The notes beneath the pieces are model-generated. The model had not been told where the DNA came from and made no database searches. It saw nothing but the letters and a program-made list of their open reading frames with translations. Below are positions 26,065 through 35,307 of a stretch of 64,000 nt of DNA, in pieces; the stretch's first letter is position 1, and every line of letters starts with the position of its first letter. A program made the position numbers and the translations under genes. The DNA is taken from positions 1 to 64,000 of the forward strand of contig CAYLIF010000004.1 of assembly GCA_964383845.1 (NCBI GenBank), in the 5' to 3' direction. This stretch comes from JAAZGD01 sp964383845. GTDB taxonomy: Bacteria; Bacillota; Clostridia; Peptostreptococcales; Anaerovoracaceae.

Positions 26065-27006
26065 TTAGAATAAATACTTTAACACTGTAATTATTAAAGG
26101 CAAGCTGACAAGGGATATGATGGTGCTTAAAAACAGAGACTCACTGGCCACACTTTTCTTGTTGTTATATAACTCTGCAAATATAGGAACGGTGGTAGCA
26201 CAAGGAAAGGCGCTAGACAGTACACATATTATTTTAATCAAAGGATCCATAGGTAGAAAGAAAAGGATAAGCAAGGTAAGAGCTGGTATTATAAGTAACT
26301 TGTTCACTACTATCTCAATAATTATTTTGTTCTTTATTATTTTAAAAATATTACTTCCGGTTAAGGTTGACCCAATATAAATCATGGCCATTGGTGTTGC
26401 TACTCCTCCAACTAAACCTAAATATGTAACTACAGTTGCTGGCATTATAATGTTATTACCGCAAATAATTAGGCCTACAACTGCCGCCACAATGTTTGGA
26501 TTTAATATCAGCTTTACAAGAGATTTCATAACATCTTTAAATCCCATAGTGTAGCCTTCTTCATCACGTGTCATTAGATGAATCCCGTAGCTAAAAAACA
26601 TAAGGTTTAAAGCAAGGTTACATGCGATCATGTATAGAAGACCTATTTCACCAAAGAAGGCAAAGGCAATTGGGAATCCCATAAATCCATTGTTTGGAGA
26701 TATCATAGCGAATTCCCCAACAGCTCTTTTCTCTTTGGGAAATTTCCTTAAGCTGACATATCCAAGGGCATAAAGCCCATAAACTACGAAGAGGGCTGTA
26801 TAGATACCAAGAGTAATCATGAAGTTTGAAAAGATACCTTCAGCCATTTCTAATGAACCTATCCGCCCTAAAATTAAAGATGGATAAGCAACGTAAATAA
26901 TGAAACTGTTGATACTCTTATTCATTCCATCGTCAATTATATTTGTTTTTCTACATAGATAGCCGGTCATCAAAAGCGCAAAGAATATAATAAACTGATC
27001 GGCCAT
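26065..27006 (-). CDS. AEC-family (auxin efflux carrier-like) transporter
   Basis: 313 residues with about ten membrane helices in two inverted halves. Family features include YVAYPSLILGRI and NGFMGFPIAFAFFGEIGLLY in the N-terminal half and FPCATTVPIFAELYN in the C-terminal half. Bacterial members carry malate, malonate or other carboxylates. It lies 39 bases after the isochorismatase-family gene of the tungsten oxidoreductase operon. It might export or import the acids formed by that enzyme, but this link is only positional. Confidence 0.87.
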   Translation of the reverse strand: MADQFIIFFALLMTGYLCRKTNIIDDGMNKSINSFIIYVAYPSLILGRIGSLEMAEGIFSNFMITLGIYTALFVVYGLYALGYVSLRKFPKEKRAVGEFAMISPNNGFMGFPIAFAFFGEIGLLYMIACNLALNLMFFSYGIHLMTRDEEGYTMGFKDVMKSLVKLILNPNIVAAVVGLIICGNNIIMPATVVTYLGLVGGVATPMAMIYIGSTLTGSNIFKIIKNKIIIEIVVNKLLIIPALTLLILFFLPMDPLIKIICVLSSAFPCATTVPIFAELYNNKKSVASESLFLSTIISLVSLPLIITVLKYLF

Positions 27007-27045
27007 TTTATCTCCTAACTTCTCTTGGATATATAAAACTTAACA

Positions 27046-27597
27046 CTATTTAACCAATTTTGATATGGCTTTGAAGCATGGGTCTTTTGCATCTCCAACC
27101 ATCTCAAATAAAGCCGCTTCTACTGTGGTTCCCACACATCCAGCTTCCACCATACGACGGCCTGCGTATTTTTTGTCTATATTGCTTCTAGACCCTATGG
27201 CATCTTCCATAATATACACACGGTAACCTTGATTTATAAAGTCTAAGGCAGATTGCTCAACACAAACGTGGGATTCTATACCGCAAATAATAATATCTTC
27301 CCGATTAAGTTCTTTAAGTGCTTCTACAAAATTTGGTTCACCCATAATACTGAATGAGGTTTTTTCAATTGGTTGGAAATCTCCTAGAGCTTCCTTGATC
27401 TCAGCTACAGTATTCCCCAAACCCTTTGGATACTGTTCAGTTACCAATATTGGAACATCAAGAATTCGTCCCCCCTCGATAAGCATTGCGGCTTTTTTAG
27501 TGACATCCGCGGAATTTTTCATAGCAGGAAGAAGTCTTTCTTGAATATCTACTACTACAATAACAGCTTTTTCTCTTCTGATTTTACCACTTTTCAT
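27046..27597 (-). CDS. Isochorismatase-family cysteine hydrolase
   Basis: 183 residues. The catalytic triad is visible as Asp17 (VVDIQERL), Lys79 (PIEKTSFS) and Cys112 (GIESHVCVEQSAL), the last with the cis-peptide GIESHVC typical of the YcaC/nicotinamidase-like branch. It likely hydrolyses an amide or similar bond; the substrate is unknown. It starts 17 bases after the ThiF/MoeB-like gene and so belongs to the tungsten aldehyde oxidoreductase operon, which is an unusual partner. Confidence 0.88.
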   Translation of the reverse strand: MKSGKIRREKAVIVVVDIQERLLPAMKNSADVTKKAAMLIEGGRILDVPILVTEQYPKGLGNTVAEIKEALGDFQPIEKTSFSIMGEPNFVEALKELNREDIIICGIESHVCVEQSALDFINQGYRVYIMEDAIGSRSNIDKKYAGRRMVEAGCVGTTVEAALFEMVGDAKDPCFKAISKLVK

Positions 27598-27614
27598 TGC
27601 TAATCCCCCTGTCC

Positions 27615-28307
27615 TTATTTATCAATCTCTAAAATATCAAACTCTAAACATTTTAAGTCCACTGTTAAAATTCGACCTTTTAAGGTCTCCTCTTTATTAA
27701 GTAGAACTTTGATGCATTCAGCCACTTGAATACCTGCAATTACACCTGGTGTGAAGGATGGGTTTCCCAGCTCTTCTTCAAGATCTTTGTCCTCAGCTTC
27801 TCCATAAATGCTATGGAGCAAGGGCTTTCCTGGCATGATTACGGCAACTTGTCCATACCATCCACCTATTGCGCCATGAATTAGTGGAATCCCCAATTCT
27901 TGGCAAGCATCTTCAAGTGCTAAGCGACTTTCAATATTGTCTAGGGCATCCATTACAATATGGTGATCTCCCAAGATTTCTTTGGCGTTCTCAGGGGTAA
28001 GGCGACAGACCATACCTTTGGCCATAACCTCCGAGTTAACTGCTTTCATTCTATCTACGGCTTCTTCAGCTTTAGCTTTACCAATCAAGACTTCAGTAGA
28101 TAAGAGTTGGCGGTTAAGGTTGGTCTCTTCAAAAACATCGTCATCTATGGCAGTTATATTGCCAACACCCAAACGTCCCAGGTGCTCAATAATATGCCCA
28201 CCTAAGCCACCACAGCCCACAACAACTACCTTGGCTTTTTGTAAGCGAAGGCACTCCTCCTGAGAGATGGTGCTTTGATTTTTCGCATAGCGGTGAACAA
28301 ATTTCAT
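27615..28307 (-). CDS. ThiF/MoeB/HesA-like E1 adenylyltransferase
   Basis: 230 residues. The nucleotide-binding loop VVVGCGGLGGHI (28-39), the Asp-rich DDDVFEETNLNRQ segment and the VMDALDNIESR motif are typical of E1-like enzymes. These adenylate the C-terminal Gly-Gly of ThiS or MoaD proteins. It lacks the CxxC zinc pairs and rhodanese domain of longer MoeB proteins, like the short HesA-type family. It begins one base after the ThiS/MoaD-like gene, its obvious substrate. Together they probably supply sulfur for the molybdopterin dithiolene that holds tungsten in the adjacent oxidoreductase. Confidence 0.88.
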   Translation of the reverse strand: MKFVHRYAKNQSTISQEECLRLQKAKVVVVGCGGLGGHIIEHLGRLGVGNITAIDDDVFEETNLNRQLLSTEVLIGKAKAEEAVDRMKAVNSEVMAKGMVCRLTPENAKEILGDHHIVMDALDNIESRLALEDACQELGIPLIHGAIGGWYGQVAVIMPGKPLLHSIYGEAEDKDLEEELGNPSFTPGVIAGIQVAECIKVLLNKEETLKGRILTVDLKCLEFDILEIDK

Positions 28308-28308
28308 C

Positions 28309-28503
28309 TCATCCTCCTCCTACAATTCGAAGAATTTTTATGTCATCTCCGTCTTGGGGAAGGTAATCGGGTATTTCTTTATTCAAAAGTTGTCTCCCGT
28401 TTACCCATACAGCAGCTCTTTTCATTTTCTTCTCTTCTATAAGGAGAGTGAGAGGAGAATTCTCCTCCCACTCTCTTTCTTTTTTATTAACAGTAATTTT
28501 CAA
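28309..28503 (-). CDS. ThiS/MoaD-like sulfur carrier protein
   Basis: 64 residues with a beta-grasp pattern (MKITVNKKEREW at the start, AAVWVNGRQL in the middle) and the C-terminal tail DIKILRIVGGG. Its terminal Gly-Gly-Gly replaces the usual Gly-Gly end. It lies directly between the aldehyde oxidoreductase gene (0 bases) and its likely E1 partner (1 base). It probably carries thiocarboxylate sulfur for pterin cofactor synthesis. ThiS for thiamine is the alternative, but no thiamine genes are nearby. Confidence 0.85.
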   Translation of the reverse strand: MKITVNKKEREWEENSPLTLLIEEKKMKRAAVWVNGRQLLNKEIPDYLPQDGDDIKILRIVGGG

Positions 28504-30384
28504 CTAAATCCACTCCAAACCTAAACGTTTAATAGTTTCTGGGCTAGGGTTTCCAGTTTTTGGGTCCCATCCCATATATTCATAGTAATTTGTTAAAGCA
28601 GCTTCGTAGTCTTCAGGGGTAATCTTTGCAACTTCGCCCTCACCATATTCTATAGGAAGAAAGGCTTTCTTAGGCAAATTATCGTCCTTGCGGTCAAAAC
28701 CTATTTTTGCATTAAAGAGTCGCATCATATTAATTCTACGCTCCCCTACTTCTTGCAACTCTTCTAATGTGGCATCCCAACCTGCTCCATACTTACAATA
28801 GTCCAATACTTCCTTGGGACCATAGAGTTGCCAAGCAGGACCCCAGGCAAACTGGCAGAGACATAAAGTATCCATCATAGAGTAAAACTTTTGTGTGGCT
28901 CCTGCAAACTTAGCTGTATTTTCATTCAAAGTTCCATAACTTTCAACCTTATCAAATGTCTCTAGCATGTTTGGCCATTGCCAGTTCTGATCATCCTCTG
29001 GTGCCATTAAGGCAGGATCATGCTCGCTGGATTGGTGGTCAGCTCCAAATGGATTGGCAGAATAGTTAATTGCTAAGTTTGGCTTCATCTGAACCATGTG
29101 GGCAGGCCATTCTTGCTTTTTACTAGTAACTACTAATTCCATTGCTTCAGAGCCTAATGTTTTGGCTGCTTCGTAGCTGCCCATGGCCAAGAGCTCTCCA
29201 ATGCCAGGTTCTTTGTTCCCAATTTTGGGAATCAAATCTTTAAAGATTGCACTATTGGCAAATGTAAATTCAATTCCATCAGTTAGTTCTTTAGTCAAAA
29301 GGCCTTTTTCGTAAGCGTCCATAGCCCATGCAATGGTAGCTCCACAAGAAATAGTGTCCATACCATACATATTACAAAGCATGTTTGCTTCACATATATC
29401 TGCTAGGTTGTCTACTCCACAGTAGGAACCAAAGGTAGCCAATGTTTCGTACTCCGGTCCTCCATATGCAATATCTACTTTCCCTGGTATCTCAACTTCT
29501 CTCTTACACCGAATGGCGCAGGCAAAGCAAGTTTCTCTTTTCTTTAGAATGGTTTCAGTTATGGCATTTCCACCAATTTTTTCGTAACCATCTATATTGC
29601 CTTTATCCCAGTTGTATGAAGGGAGGAAGCCCTCTGCTCCATGGCCGTCAACAACTCCACCAGAACCATTTAGCGTAAGATCAACAATTGTTTCATTTGC
29701 TGCCATACGTTCTTTTATATTTCCAGTTAGTGTCTTGAAACCCGTTGGATCGAAGGGTTTAACCGCCGGAGCTTTTTTCACAACAATAGCCTTTAGATTC
29801 TTGCTGCCCATTACTGCACCACCGCCATTTCTGCCGTTGGCTCTAGACCGCATATGCATTATACTAGCATAATTAACTAGGTTCTCACCTGCAGGTCCGA
29901 TAATACTAGACTCTAGTTTATCTTCACCGATATCTTCATAGATAGCTTTTTCAGCGTCTCCTGTAACCATTCCCCAGAACTTACTAGCATCTTTAAGGGT
30001 TACCTCATCTTTGTTGATATAAAGGTAAACAGGTTTTTCGGATTTGCCCTTTATAACTACCCCATCATAGCCATTAGCTGCTAGAGCTGCAGGAATGTAT
30101 CCTCCAACTTGGGAGTCTCCAGCGGTTCCTGTTAGCGGGCTTTTAAAAGCGGCATTCATTCTACTGTTTCCACTAATAGGCATGCCTGTTAAGGGTGACA
30201 CTGTGAAAACCAAAAGGTTCTCTGGGGACAAAGGGTCAACGCTAGGATTCATATTCTTTAACAATAGGTACATACCTAAAGCGCTTCCTCCTGGATATTT
30301 TCTGTAGGTTTCCCCATCCAAGGTCTCAGTGGTAATCTTGCTATTAGTAAGGTCCACGTGTAGTATCTTTGCATTTTTAAACAT
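28504..30384 (-). CDS. Tungsten-dependent aldehyde:ferredoxin oxidoreductase
   Basis: 626 residues, normal for AOR. The N-terminal domain begins with the family pattern ILHVDLTNSKI and PGGSALGMYLL. Pterin contact regions include GPAGENLVNYAS and RANGRNGGGAVMGSKNLKA. The [4Fe-4S] ligands CFACAIRC (Cys286, Cys289, Cys293) have a fourth Cys in the C-terminal CLCQF segment near residue 500. It oxidises aldehydes to acids, or reduces acids, with ferredoxin in the cytosol. A Moco/Tuco-type riboswitch lies directly upstream, and the MoaD-like and E1 genes follow. No dedicated ferredoxin gene accompanies this copy. Confidence 0.95.
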   Translation of the reverse strand: MFKNAKILHVDLTNSKITTETLDGETYRKYPGGSALGMYLLLKNMNPSVDPLSPENLLVFTVSPLTGMPISGNSRMNAAFKSPLTGTAGDSQVGGYIPAALAANGYDGVVIKGKSEKPVYLYINKDEVTLKDASKFWGMVTGDAEKAIYEDIGEDKLESSIIGPAGENLVNYASIMHMRSRANGRNGGGAVMGSKNLKAIVVKKAPAVKPFDPTGFKTLTGNIKERMAANETIVDLTLNGSGGVVDGHGAEGFLPSYNWDKGNIDGYEKIGGNAITETILKKRETCFACAIRCKREVEIPGKVDIAYGGPEYETLATFGSYCGVDNLADICEANMLCNMYGMDTISCGATIAWAMDAYEKGLLTKELTDGIEFTFANSAIFKDLIPKIGNKEPGIGELLAMGSYEAAKTLGSEAMELVVTSKKQEWPAHMVQMKPNLAINYSANPFGADHQSSEHDPALMAPEDDQNWQWPNMLETFDKVESYGTLNENTAKFAGATQKFYSMMDTLCLCQFAWGPAWQLYGPKEVLDYCKYGAGWDATLEELQEVGERRINMMRLFNAKIGFDRKDDNLPKKAFLPIEYGEGEVAKITPEDYEAALTNYYEYMGWDPKTGNPSPETIKRLGLEWI

Positions 30385-30403
30385 AATAATTTACTCCTTT
30401 TTC

Positions 30404-30497
30404 CATTCCTCCTTTGCGCAATGGCGGGCTAAGGAATCGCTTCCTTAACCTTATCGGTTCAGAGGACAAACTTGTGTCCTACAGAACTCGGAGCTCA
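30404..30497 (-). promoter_or_regulatory. Moco/Tuco riboswitch before the aldehyde oxidoreductase operon (copy 1)
   Basis: The minus strand shows CTCCGAGTT, a stem capped by ACAAGTTTGT, then GAACCGATAAGGTT and a GNRA-capped hairpin AAGGAA-GCGA-TTCCTT. After these come AGCCCGCC and a closing GGAGGA. Copy 2 at about 38.94 kb has the same order. Only about 20-40 bases separate it from the start codon at 30384, and the oxidoreductase ribosome site AAAGGAG lies immediately after the last conserved bases. Control of translation is therefore more likely than termination. Variants of this class have been proposed to sense tungsten cofactor. Confidence 0.78.
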
Positions 30498-30515
30498 TAT
30501 TAACTTGTTACTACT

Positions 30516-30545
30516 ATTATAACATCCAAACAAAATCTAGGCCAA
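30516..30545 (-). promoter_or_regulatory. Promoter of riboswitch copy 1 and oxidoreductase operon
   Basis: TTGGCC, 18-base spacer, TATAAT on the minus strand, ending about 20 bases before the aptamer. Confidence 0.55.
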
Positions 30546-30596
30546 TTAATCAGTAAATACAGCAAACAAATGCATAAATTACGGTATTAATATACT

Positions 30597-32540
30597 TTAA
30601 ACTCCATAGCCTCCTAGTTTCGCTAAAATCTTTTGTAGTGCTTGGCTATGAAGAACTCTGATAAATTCCTTTACCATAGAATGCTCCAAATTGCTTTTCT
30701 TAACAACAAAGTCATACTCCTCATTGGCAATAAATACAAAATCTAAACCCATGGCTTTGGCAGCAGAATAAGCACCAAGTCCTGCATCTGCAGTACCTGC
30801 TTCAACAGCTGCTGCTACTGACATGTGGTTAGTCATCTCAAGGTCGTATCCAGATAGCTCTTTTGGAGAAATCCCATTTTGCATCATCAAATGATCTGCC
30901 AATATTCTTGTACCAGAACCTCGCTGACGATTTACATATTTTAAGTTTTGCGAAACGATGTCATTAAGAGTTTTAATCCCCTTGGGGTTACCTTTAGGAA
31001 CCATAAGCCCTTGCTCTCGCTTTATCCCCTTGATTAGAGCAAATTCTTCCCCTAGGAATCTATCCAAATAGGCCTGATTATATCCTCCTGTTTCCTCATC
31101 TAGCAAGTGGACGGGGGCTATGTGGGCTTCCCCCCTCTTCATGGCCATTATTCCTCCCATGCTGCCTACGTGCGCTGATGAGAGGTGGATACCTTCTGGG
31201 CCTTCCTCCATCAAAGACCCTATAAAATCCATGATCATATCTTGGCTGCCAATAGACACCAATGTTCTGTCGATTACAGAAAGATCCTTTGTTAAAGCCA
31301 CTTGAACTTGCTCTCCAGCTTCTAAGCCTTCGCTATTTTTAGGAATAACTAGCAGGCCGTCGGCTTTTACAAGAGTAGTTGTAAGCCCAGCCCCTCTATT
31401 TAAAGGAGTAGCGATAATTCTATCATCGACTCTTCCCAGCTGAACCCTTACATATTCTCTATACTTTAAAGATGAAATAACCCGACGAGAAAGGGTGGCT
31501 TCTTTGAATATGGGAACCTGCTTAGATACTCGCTGAAGCTTTCGTATTACAGGAGCTACAATCTCTTCAAATACAAGAAAAGCAGATCCTGGGTAGCCGG
31601 GAATGCCAACTACGGGCTTCCCTTGAATCACACCTAATACCGTTGGCTTACCTGGCTTAATTGACAGGCCATGATAATAGACTTGACCCATTTCTCTTAT
31701 GAGTTGGGCTGTATAATCCTTGCTGCCAGCTGAAGATCCAGCATTAATCAAGACCATATGGTTATCCTTAATCAGCCCCTTGATTGTATCTTTTAAAGCT
31801 TGGTATTCGTCAGCTACAGGAGAAACTCTATGCCCAGTTGCCCCCATTTCTTCACAAGATGCTTGGAATGTCCATGAGTTGCTGTCATATATCTTGCCCT
31901 TACCCAGAGGATTGCCTACCTCTATAATCTCTGTGCCTGTAGGCATTATCCCAACTCGAATCTTTTCGTATACTTTAAGTTCTGGAATACCTGCGGCTAA
32001 AGCCGCCCCGATATCCATGGGCCTCATCTTGTGATGTGCTGGGAGAAGCATTTCTCCTGCTACGATATCCTCACCAACTGGCCTAACATGTTGCCAAGTA
32101 GATGCAGCAGATTTGATGACACAACGGTTGTTTTGTTTGCTAGTAATATCTAGATTTCCGGACCCATCTATTTCCCCCTTGGAATAAACTATATCTTCAA
32201 TCATAATAACTGCATCATATGGCTCTCTTATGGGAAAGCCAGTGTTAATCTCTTCATAATCAATGCCCCGCGTTAAAGTTAAAGGCTTTGACTCCGAAGC
32301 ACCTTTTGTGCTAGATGATTTCACCATAATCCCGTCCATGGCTGCCGCATTGTAGTTGGGAGAAGATGTTACCGCAAATATTGGGTCAACCAAGACTCTT
32401 CCTAGGGATTCTTGAGTGTGAATAGTCTCGCTTTTAATTAGGGCCATAGAGGGTTCTAATTGCTTTAGGTATTCAGCAAGAGCTTCTTCTAAATCCGCAT
32501 TTTGTAAATATATATTTCTTTCCATTTTATTGTCTCGCAT
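30597..32540 (-). CDS. MoeA fused to a periplasmic-binding-like domain
   Basis: 647 residues. Residues about 1-420 are MoeA (molybdopterin molybdenumtransferase): SPNYNAAAMDGIMV near the N-terminus, then NAGSSAGSKDYT and GLSIKPGKPT in the MogA-like domain. Residues about 430-647 form a type-2 substrate-binding-like domain (SSAHVGSMGGIMA, RGSGTRILADH, GLGAYSAAKAMGLDF), as in MoeA-PBP fusions. It should insert metal into adenylated molybdopterin; the extra domain may sense oxyanion or cofactor. It follows a second moeA (7 bases) and the tungstate transporter, so tungsten is the probable metal. A start at the Met 15 bases later is equally possible. Confidence 0.9.
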   Translation of the reverse strand: MRDNKMERNIYLQNADLEEALAEYLKQLEPSMALIKSETIHTQESLGRVLVDPIFAVTSSPNYNAAAMDGIMVKSSSTKGASESKPLTLTRGIDYEEINTGFPIREPYDAVIMIEDIVYSKGEIDGSGNLDITSKQNNRCVIKSAASTWQHVRPVGEDIVAGEMLLPAHHKMRPMDIGAALAAGIPELKVYEKIRVGIMPTGTEIIEVGNPLGKGKIYDSNSWTFQASCEEMGATGHRVSPVADEYQALKDTIKGLIKDNHMVLINAGSSAGSKDYTAQLIREMGQVYYHGLSIKPGKPTVLGVIQGKPVVGIPGYPGSAFLVFEEIVAPVIRKLQRVSKQVPIFKEATLSRRVISSLKYREYVRVQLGRVDDRIIATPLNRGAGLTTTLVKADGLLVIPKNSEGLEAGEQVQVALTKDLSVIDRTLVSIGSQDMIMDFIGSLMEEGPEGIHLSSAHVGSMGGIMAMKRGEAHIAPVHLLDEETGGYNQAYLDRFLGEEFALIKGIKREQGLMVPKGNPKGIKTLNDIVSQNLKYVNRQRGSGTRILADHLMMQNGISPKELSGYDLEMTNHMSVAAAVEAGTADAGLGAYSAAKAMGLDFVFIANEEYDFVVKKSNLEHSMVKEFIRVLHSQALQKILAKLGGYGV

Positions 32541-32547
32541 TTTCTTT

Positions 32548-33807
32548 TTACTTAAATAAAGTTACATCTACAACGCTACCTTCAATAAGGCCCTCTTGAC
32601 CTGAGGAAATTAATATATAACCATCCCCGGAAAGAAGTTGTGATATAGCTCCAGATTTCCCATGAATTGGATAAACCGAATACACCTTTTTCTCCTTTTC
32701 TAACCTTACTGTTACTAGGGTTTCTCTACCCTCACCAGCTGCAATATTTTCCATGAGAACTCCTTTAATCTGAACCGGTTTTTCCTCACATTGAAAAAAA
32801 GTTCTTTTAATAAATGGTTCTACCAGCAAATGGTATACCCCTATAGCTGCAACCGGGTGTCCAGGTAGGCCCGCAACCAAGGTTTTTCTTGTGTTACATG
32901 AGCAGTGGGTATCTTCAATTACTCCTAGTATAGTTGGTTTCCCCGGCTTTAATGCAAGTCCATGGGTGATTACTCCAGGTTTCCCAAGGGAGTTTATAGC
33001 ATCTTGGGTATAGTCTTTGTGTCCTTGAGAGCTGCCTCCAGATACTAAGACTAAATCGCTAAGATTTAAGGCTTCTTTTAATGTCTCCTCTAATTTAGAA
33101 GCATCATCCCCTATAAGATATACTCCTCCAACTTGGCAGCCAGTTTCTTGAACTAGAGAGGCTAAAGCAAAGGAATTAACATCTCTAACTTTACCGGGAA
33201 TAGGGTCTTCAATAATACTAACAATTTCATCACCTGTTGAAATTATTGAAACAACAGGTTGATCAAAAACCACAACTACCGCTGCGCCAATTGCTGCCAA
33301 CACTCCAATGTCTACTGGTCTTATTCTATGCCCTTTTTTATATAGAAGTTGGTCTTCTGAAATATCTTCATCGTAGCTCATTACTCCCTCTAAGGGTGCA
33401 ACAGGGCTATGAATTGCAACTATGTGATCATCAAGCTTTTCTGTGTGTTCTATCATTACCACAGCATCGGCACCCTTTGGAACCATTCCTCCCGTTGCCA
33501 CGTAGCTTGTGTATCCTTCTTCCAGTTCCCCTTGCCATATTTCACCCATCTCAACAGAATCTGTTAAATCAAAAAAAACAGGTGAAGATTCTCCCGCCCC
33601 AACAGTTTCCTTGGAACGCAAGGCATAGCCATCCACCACTGAGCGATTAAAGCCAGGTAGATTCTCCTTGCTGATAATATCCTCAGCAATGTAGCGCCCA
33701 ACACTTTGATGTAAGGGTATCTCCAGGGTTCTACATCCAGTGCCTTCAAAATGAGTTTTTAATTTGTTTTCTGCTTCAATAATAGTGTCAACCTTTAATA
33801 ATTTCAT
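32548..33807 (-). CDS. moeA: MoeA, molybdopterin metal-insertion protein
   Basis: 419 residues, the standard MoeA length. It shows NLPGFNRSVVDGYALRS near residue 55, VSGGSSQGHKDYTQDA in the MogA-like domain, GLALKPGKPTILG and AGLPGHPVAAIGVYHLL. It inserts molybdate or tungstate into molybdopterin-AMP. It lies between tupC (14 bases) and the MoeA-PBP fusion gene (7 bases). Two MoeA paralogs beside a tungstate importer resemble archaeal and clostridial pairs proposed to divide molybdenum and tungsten work; which one handles tungsten cannot be told from sequence. Confidence 0.94.
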   Translation of the reverse strand: MKLLKVDTIIEAENKLKTHFEGTGCRTLEIPLHQSVGRYIAEDIISKENLPGFNRSVVDGYALRSKETVGAGESSPVFFDLTDSVEMGEIWQGELEEGYTSYVATGGMVPKGADAVVMIEHTEKLDDHIVAIHSPVAPLEGVMSYDEDISEDQLLYKKGHRIRPVDIGVLAAIGAAVVVVFDQPVVSIISTGDEIVSIIEDPIPGKVRDVNSFALASLVQETGCQVGGVYLIGDDASKLEETLKEALNLSDLVLVSGGSSQGHKDYTQDAINSLGKPGVITHGLALKPGKPTILGVIEDTHCSCNTRKTLVAGLPGHPVAAIGVYHLLVEPFIKRTFFQCEEKPVQIKGVLMENIAAGEGRETLVTVRLEKEKKVYSVYPIHGKSGAISQLLSGDGYILISSGQEGLIEGSVVDVTLFK

Positions 33808-33821
33808 AGTTTCCTCCTGGA

Positions 33822-34535
33822 TTAATATAATAATTCTCCTGCAATAAATTGCTGAGTTAATTGTTCTTTGGGGTTCATTAGTAGCTCTGGTAGCGGACCT
33901 TCTTCGATAAGGCGGCCGTCATGAAGAAACATCATCTGATTACAAACTCTTTTTGCTTGAACCAGATTGTGAGTAACAAAAAGTATTGTCGTCCCTTCTT
34001 CTTCGTTGATTTTATAAAGCATTTTTTCTATTTCGCTGGTAGTTGAAGGGTCGATGTTAGCAGTTGGCTCATCTAAGATAAGCAAGCTAGGATTAAAGCT
34101 AAGGGCTCTACCTAGGGCAACCTTTTGGGTCTCACCTCCTGATAGTTTCCAGCTTTTTTGTTTTCTAATATGATTTATGTTGAGTTCCTCACATAGAGAT
34201 GATACCCTTTTTTCTTGTTCTTCATCAGAAAACCCTCTGATTTTCATGGGAAAAGCAATATTTTTTTCAACTGTTGTTGAAATTAAATATGGTTTTTGAA
34301 ATACCATGGTAATATCTCTTGAGTATTCCTCAAAAGCTTTTCTTTGTTTGCCATAAAAAACTTCGCCACCGTGTCCAGAGTCTAAGCCTGCAACAATATT
34401 AAGTAGGGTCGATTTTCCTGCTCCATTAGGTCCAACTATAGCTGTTCGAGAGCCTGCCTCAATCTTTCCATAAGGGATATCTAAAACTCTTCGTTCTTTA
34501 TAGTCCCTTGTAATCTCCTGTAATATTAGCTCCAT
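33822..34535 (-). CDS. tupC: Tungstate ABC transporter ATP-binding protein
   Basis: 237 residues. It has Walker A GPNGAGKSTLL (about 36-46), Q-loop VFQKPYLI, signature LSGGETQ and Walker B LLILDEPTANID. It powers the TupBC importer and starts one base after tupB. Short TupC proteins of this type lack the C-terminal TOBE domain found in molybdate ModC, as here. Confidence 0.93.
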   Translation of the reverse strand: MELILQEITRDYKERRVLDIPYGKIEAGSRTAIVGPNGAGKSTLLNIVAGLDSGHGGEVFYGKQRKAFEEYSRDITMVFQKPYLISTTVEKNIAFPMKIRGFSDEEQEKRVSSLCEELNINHIRKQKSWKLSGGETQKVALGRALSFNPSLLILDEPTANIDPSTTSEIEKMLYKINEEEGTTILFVTHNLVQAKRVCNQMMFLHDGRLIEEGPLPELLMNPKEQLTQQFIAGELLY

Positions 34536-34536
34536 G

Positions 34537-35253
34537 TTAACGCGACTCCCTTTCCTGAAAGTTGTACATAATTGTAGTTATGACAAAGGCGATAATAAGA
34601 AGAATTATTCCAATTGCAATAGCCCGGCTATAGTCTCCCATGGTTTTTAGTTCAGTTATATATGTGGTCATAACTCTTGTTTTCCCTTTAATATTACCAC
34701 CTACAATCATAACAGCCCCAACTTCAGAAATTGCTCTACCAAAACCTGAAACCAAAGCAGTGGTCAAGCCAACCCGCATCTCATATATTAATAGGGTCAA
34801 TATAGACGCTCTTTTTACTCCTAAAGTAATCCCCAAACGATGTATGGTAGGAGCTTTCTCTTTTACCAAATTATATGTAAGACCCATTATAATAGGGGTT
34901 ACCAAACACACCTGGGCAATAATCATAGCTGTGGTGGTGTAGTTCAATTGAAGGTGACCAAGGGGGCCTCTCCGCATTAAAATTAAAAACACAAAAAGCC
35001 CTGCAATTACTGGTGGTAGGCTCATAAATGTATAGGTTATCCTAACGATAACACCTTTGCCTGGAAAGTTATGAGTTCCCAGCAAAACACCTAGAGGTAT
35101 ACCGATAAAAGTAGATATTACCACTGAAATGGTAGATATTAAAAGGGATAGTCCTACGATTTCGTAGATCTCCCTGTCTCCTGAAAATATTAGATTGATT
35201 GCCTCTACTAGACCTGTTGAAATTTCGCTCATAATGTTTTTCGGATTCTCCAA
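34537..35253 (-). CDS. tupB: Tungstate ABC transporter permease
   Basis: 238 residues with about five membrane helices and the permease EAA-like loop (LGITLGVKRASILT, then ALVSGFGRAISEVGAVMIVGGN). The last segment matches the TupB/ModB family. It forms the membrane channel with TupC. It has a separate promoter (35277-35304) placed just after the terminator that follows tupA, allowing different levels of binding protein and permease. Confidence 0.93.
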   Translation of the reverse strand: MENPKNIMSEISTGLVEAINLIFSGDREIYEIVGLSLLISTISVVISTFIGIPLGVLLGTHNFPGKGVIVRITYTFMSLPPVIAGLFVFLILMRRGPLGHLQLNYTTTAMIIAQVCLVTPIIMGLTYNLVKEKAPTIHRLGITLGVKRASILTLLIYEMRVGLTTALVSGFGRAISEVGAVMIVGGNIKGKTRVMTTYITELKTMGDYSRAIAIGIILLIIAFVITTIMYNFQERESR

Positions 35254-35276
35254 ATAGTAAATATAGTTTCCAACTG

Positions 35277-35304
35277 ATTATATAATGATTAGCCAGTTTT
35301 GCAA
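35277..35304 (-). promoter_or_regulatory. Internal promoter for tupBC and moeA genes
   Basis: TTGCAA, 16-base spacer, TATAAT on the minus strand, immediately downstream of the tupA terminator and about 25 bases before the tupB start. Confidence 0.6.
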
Positions 35305-35307
35305 ATA

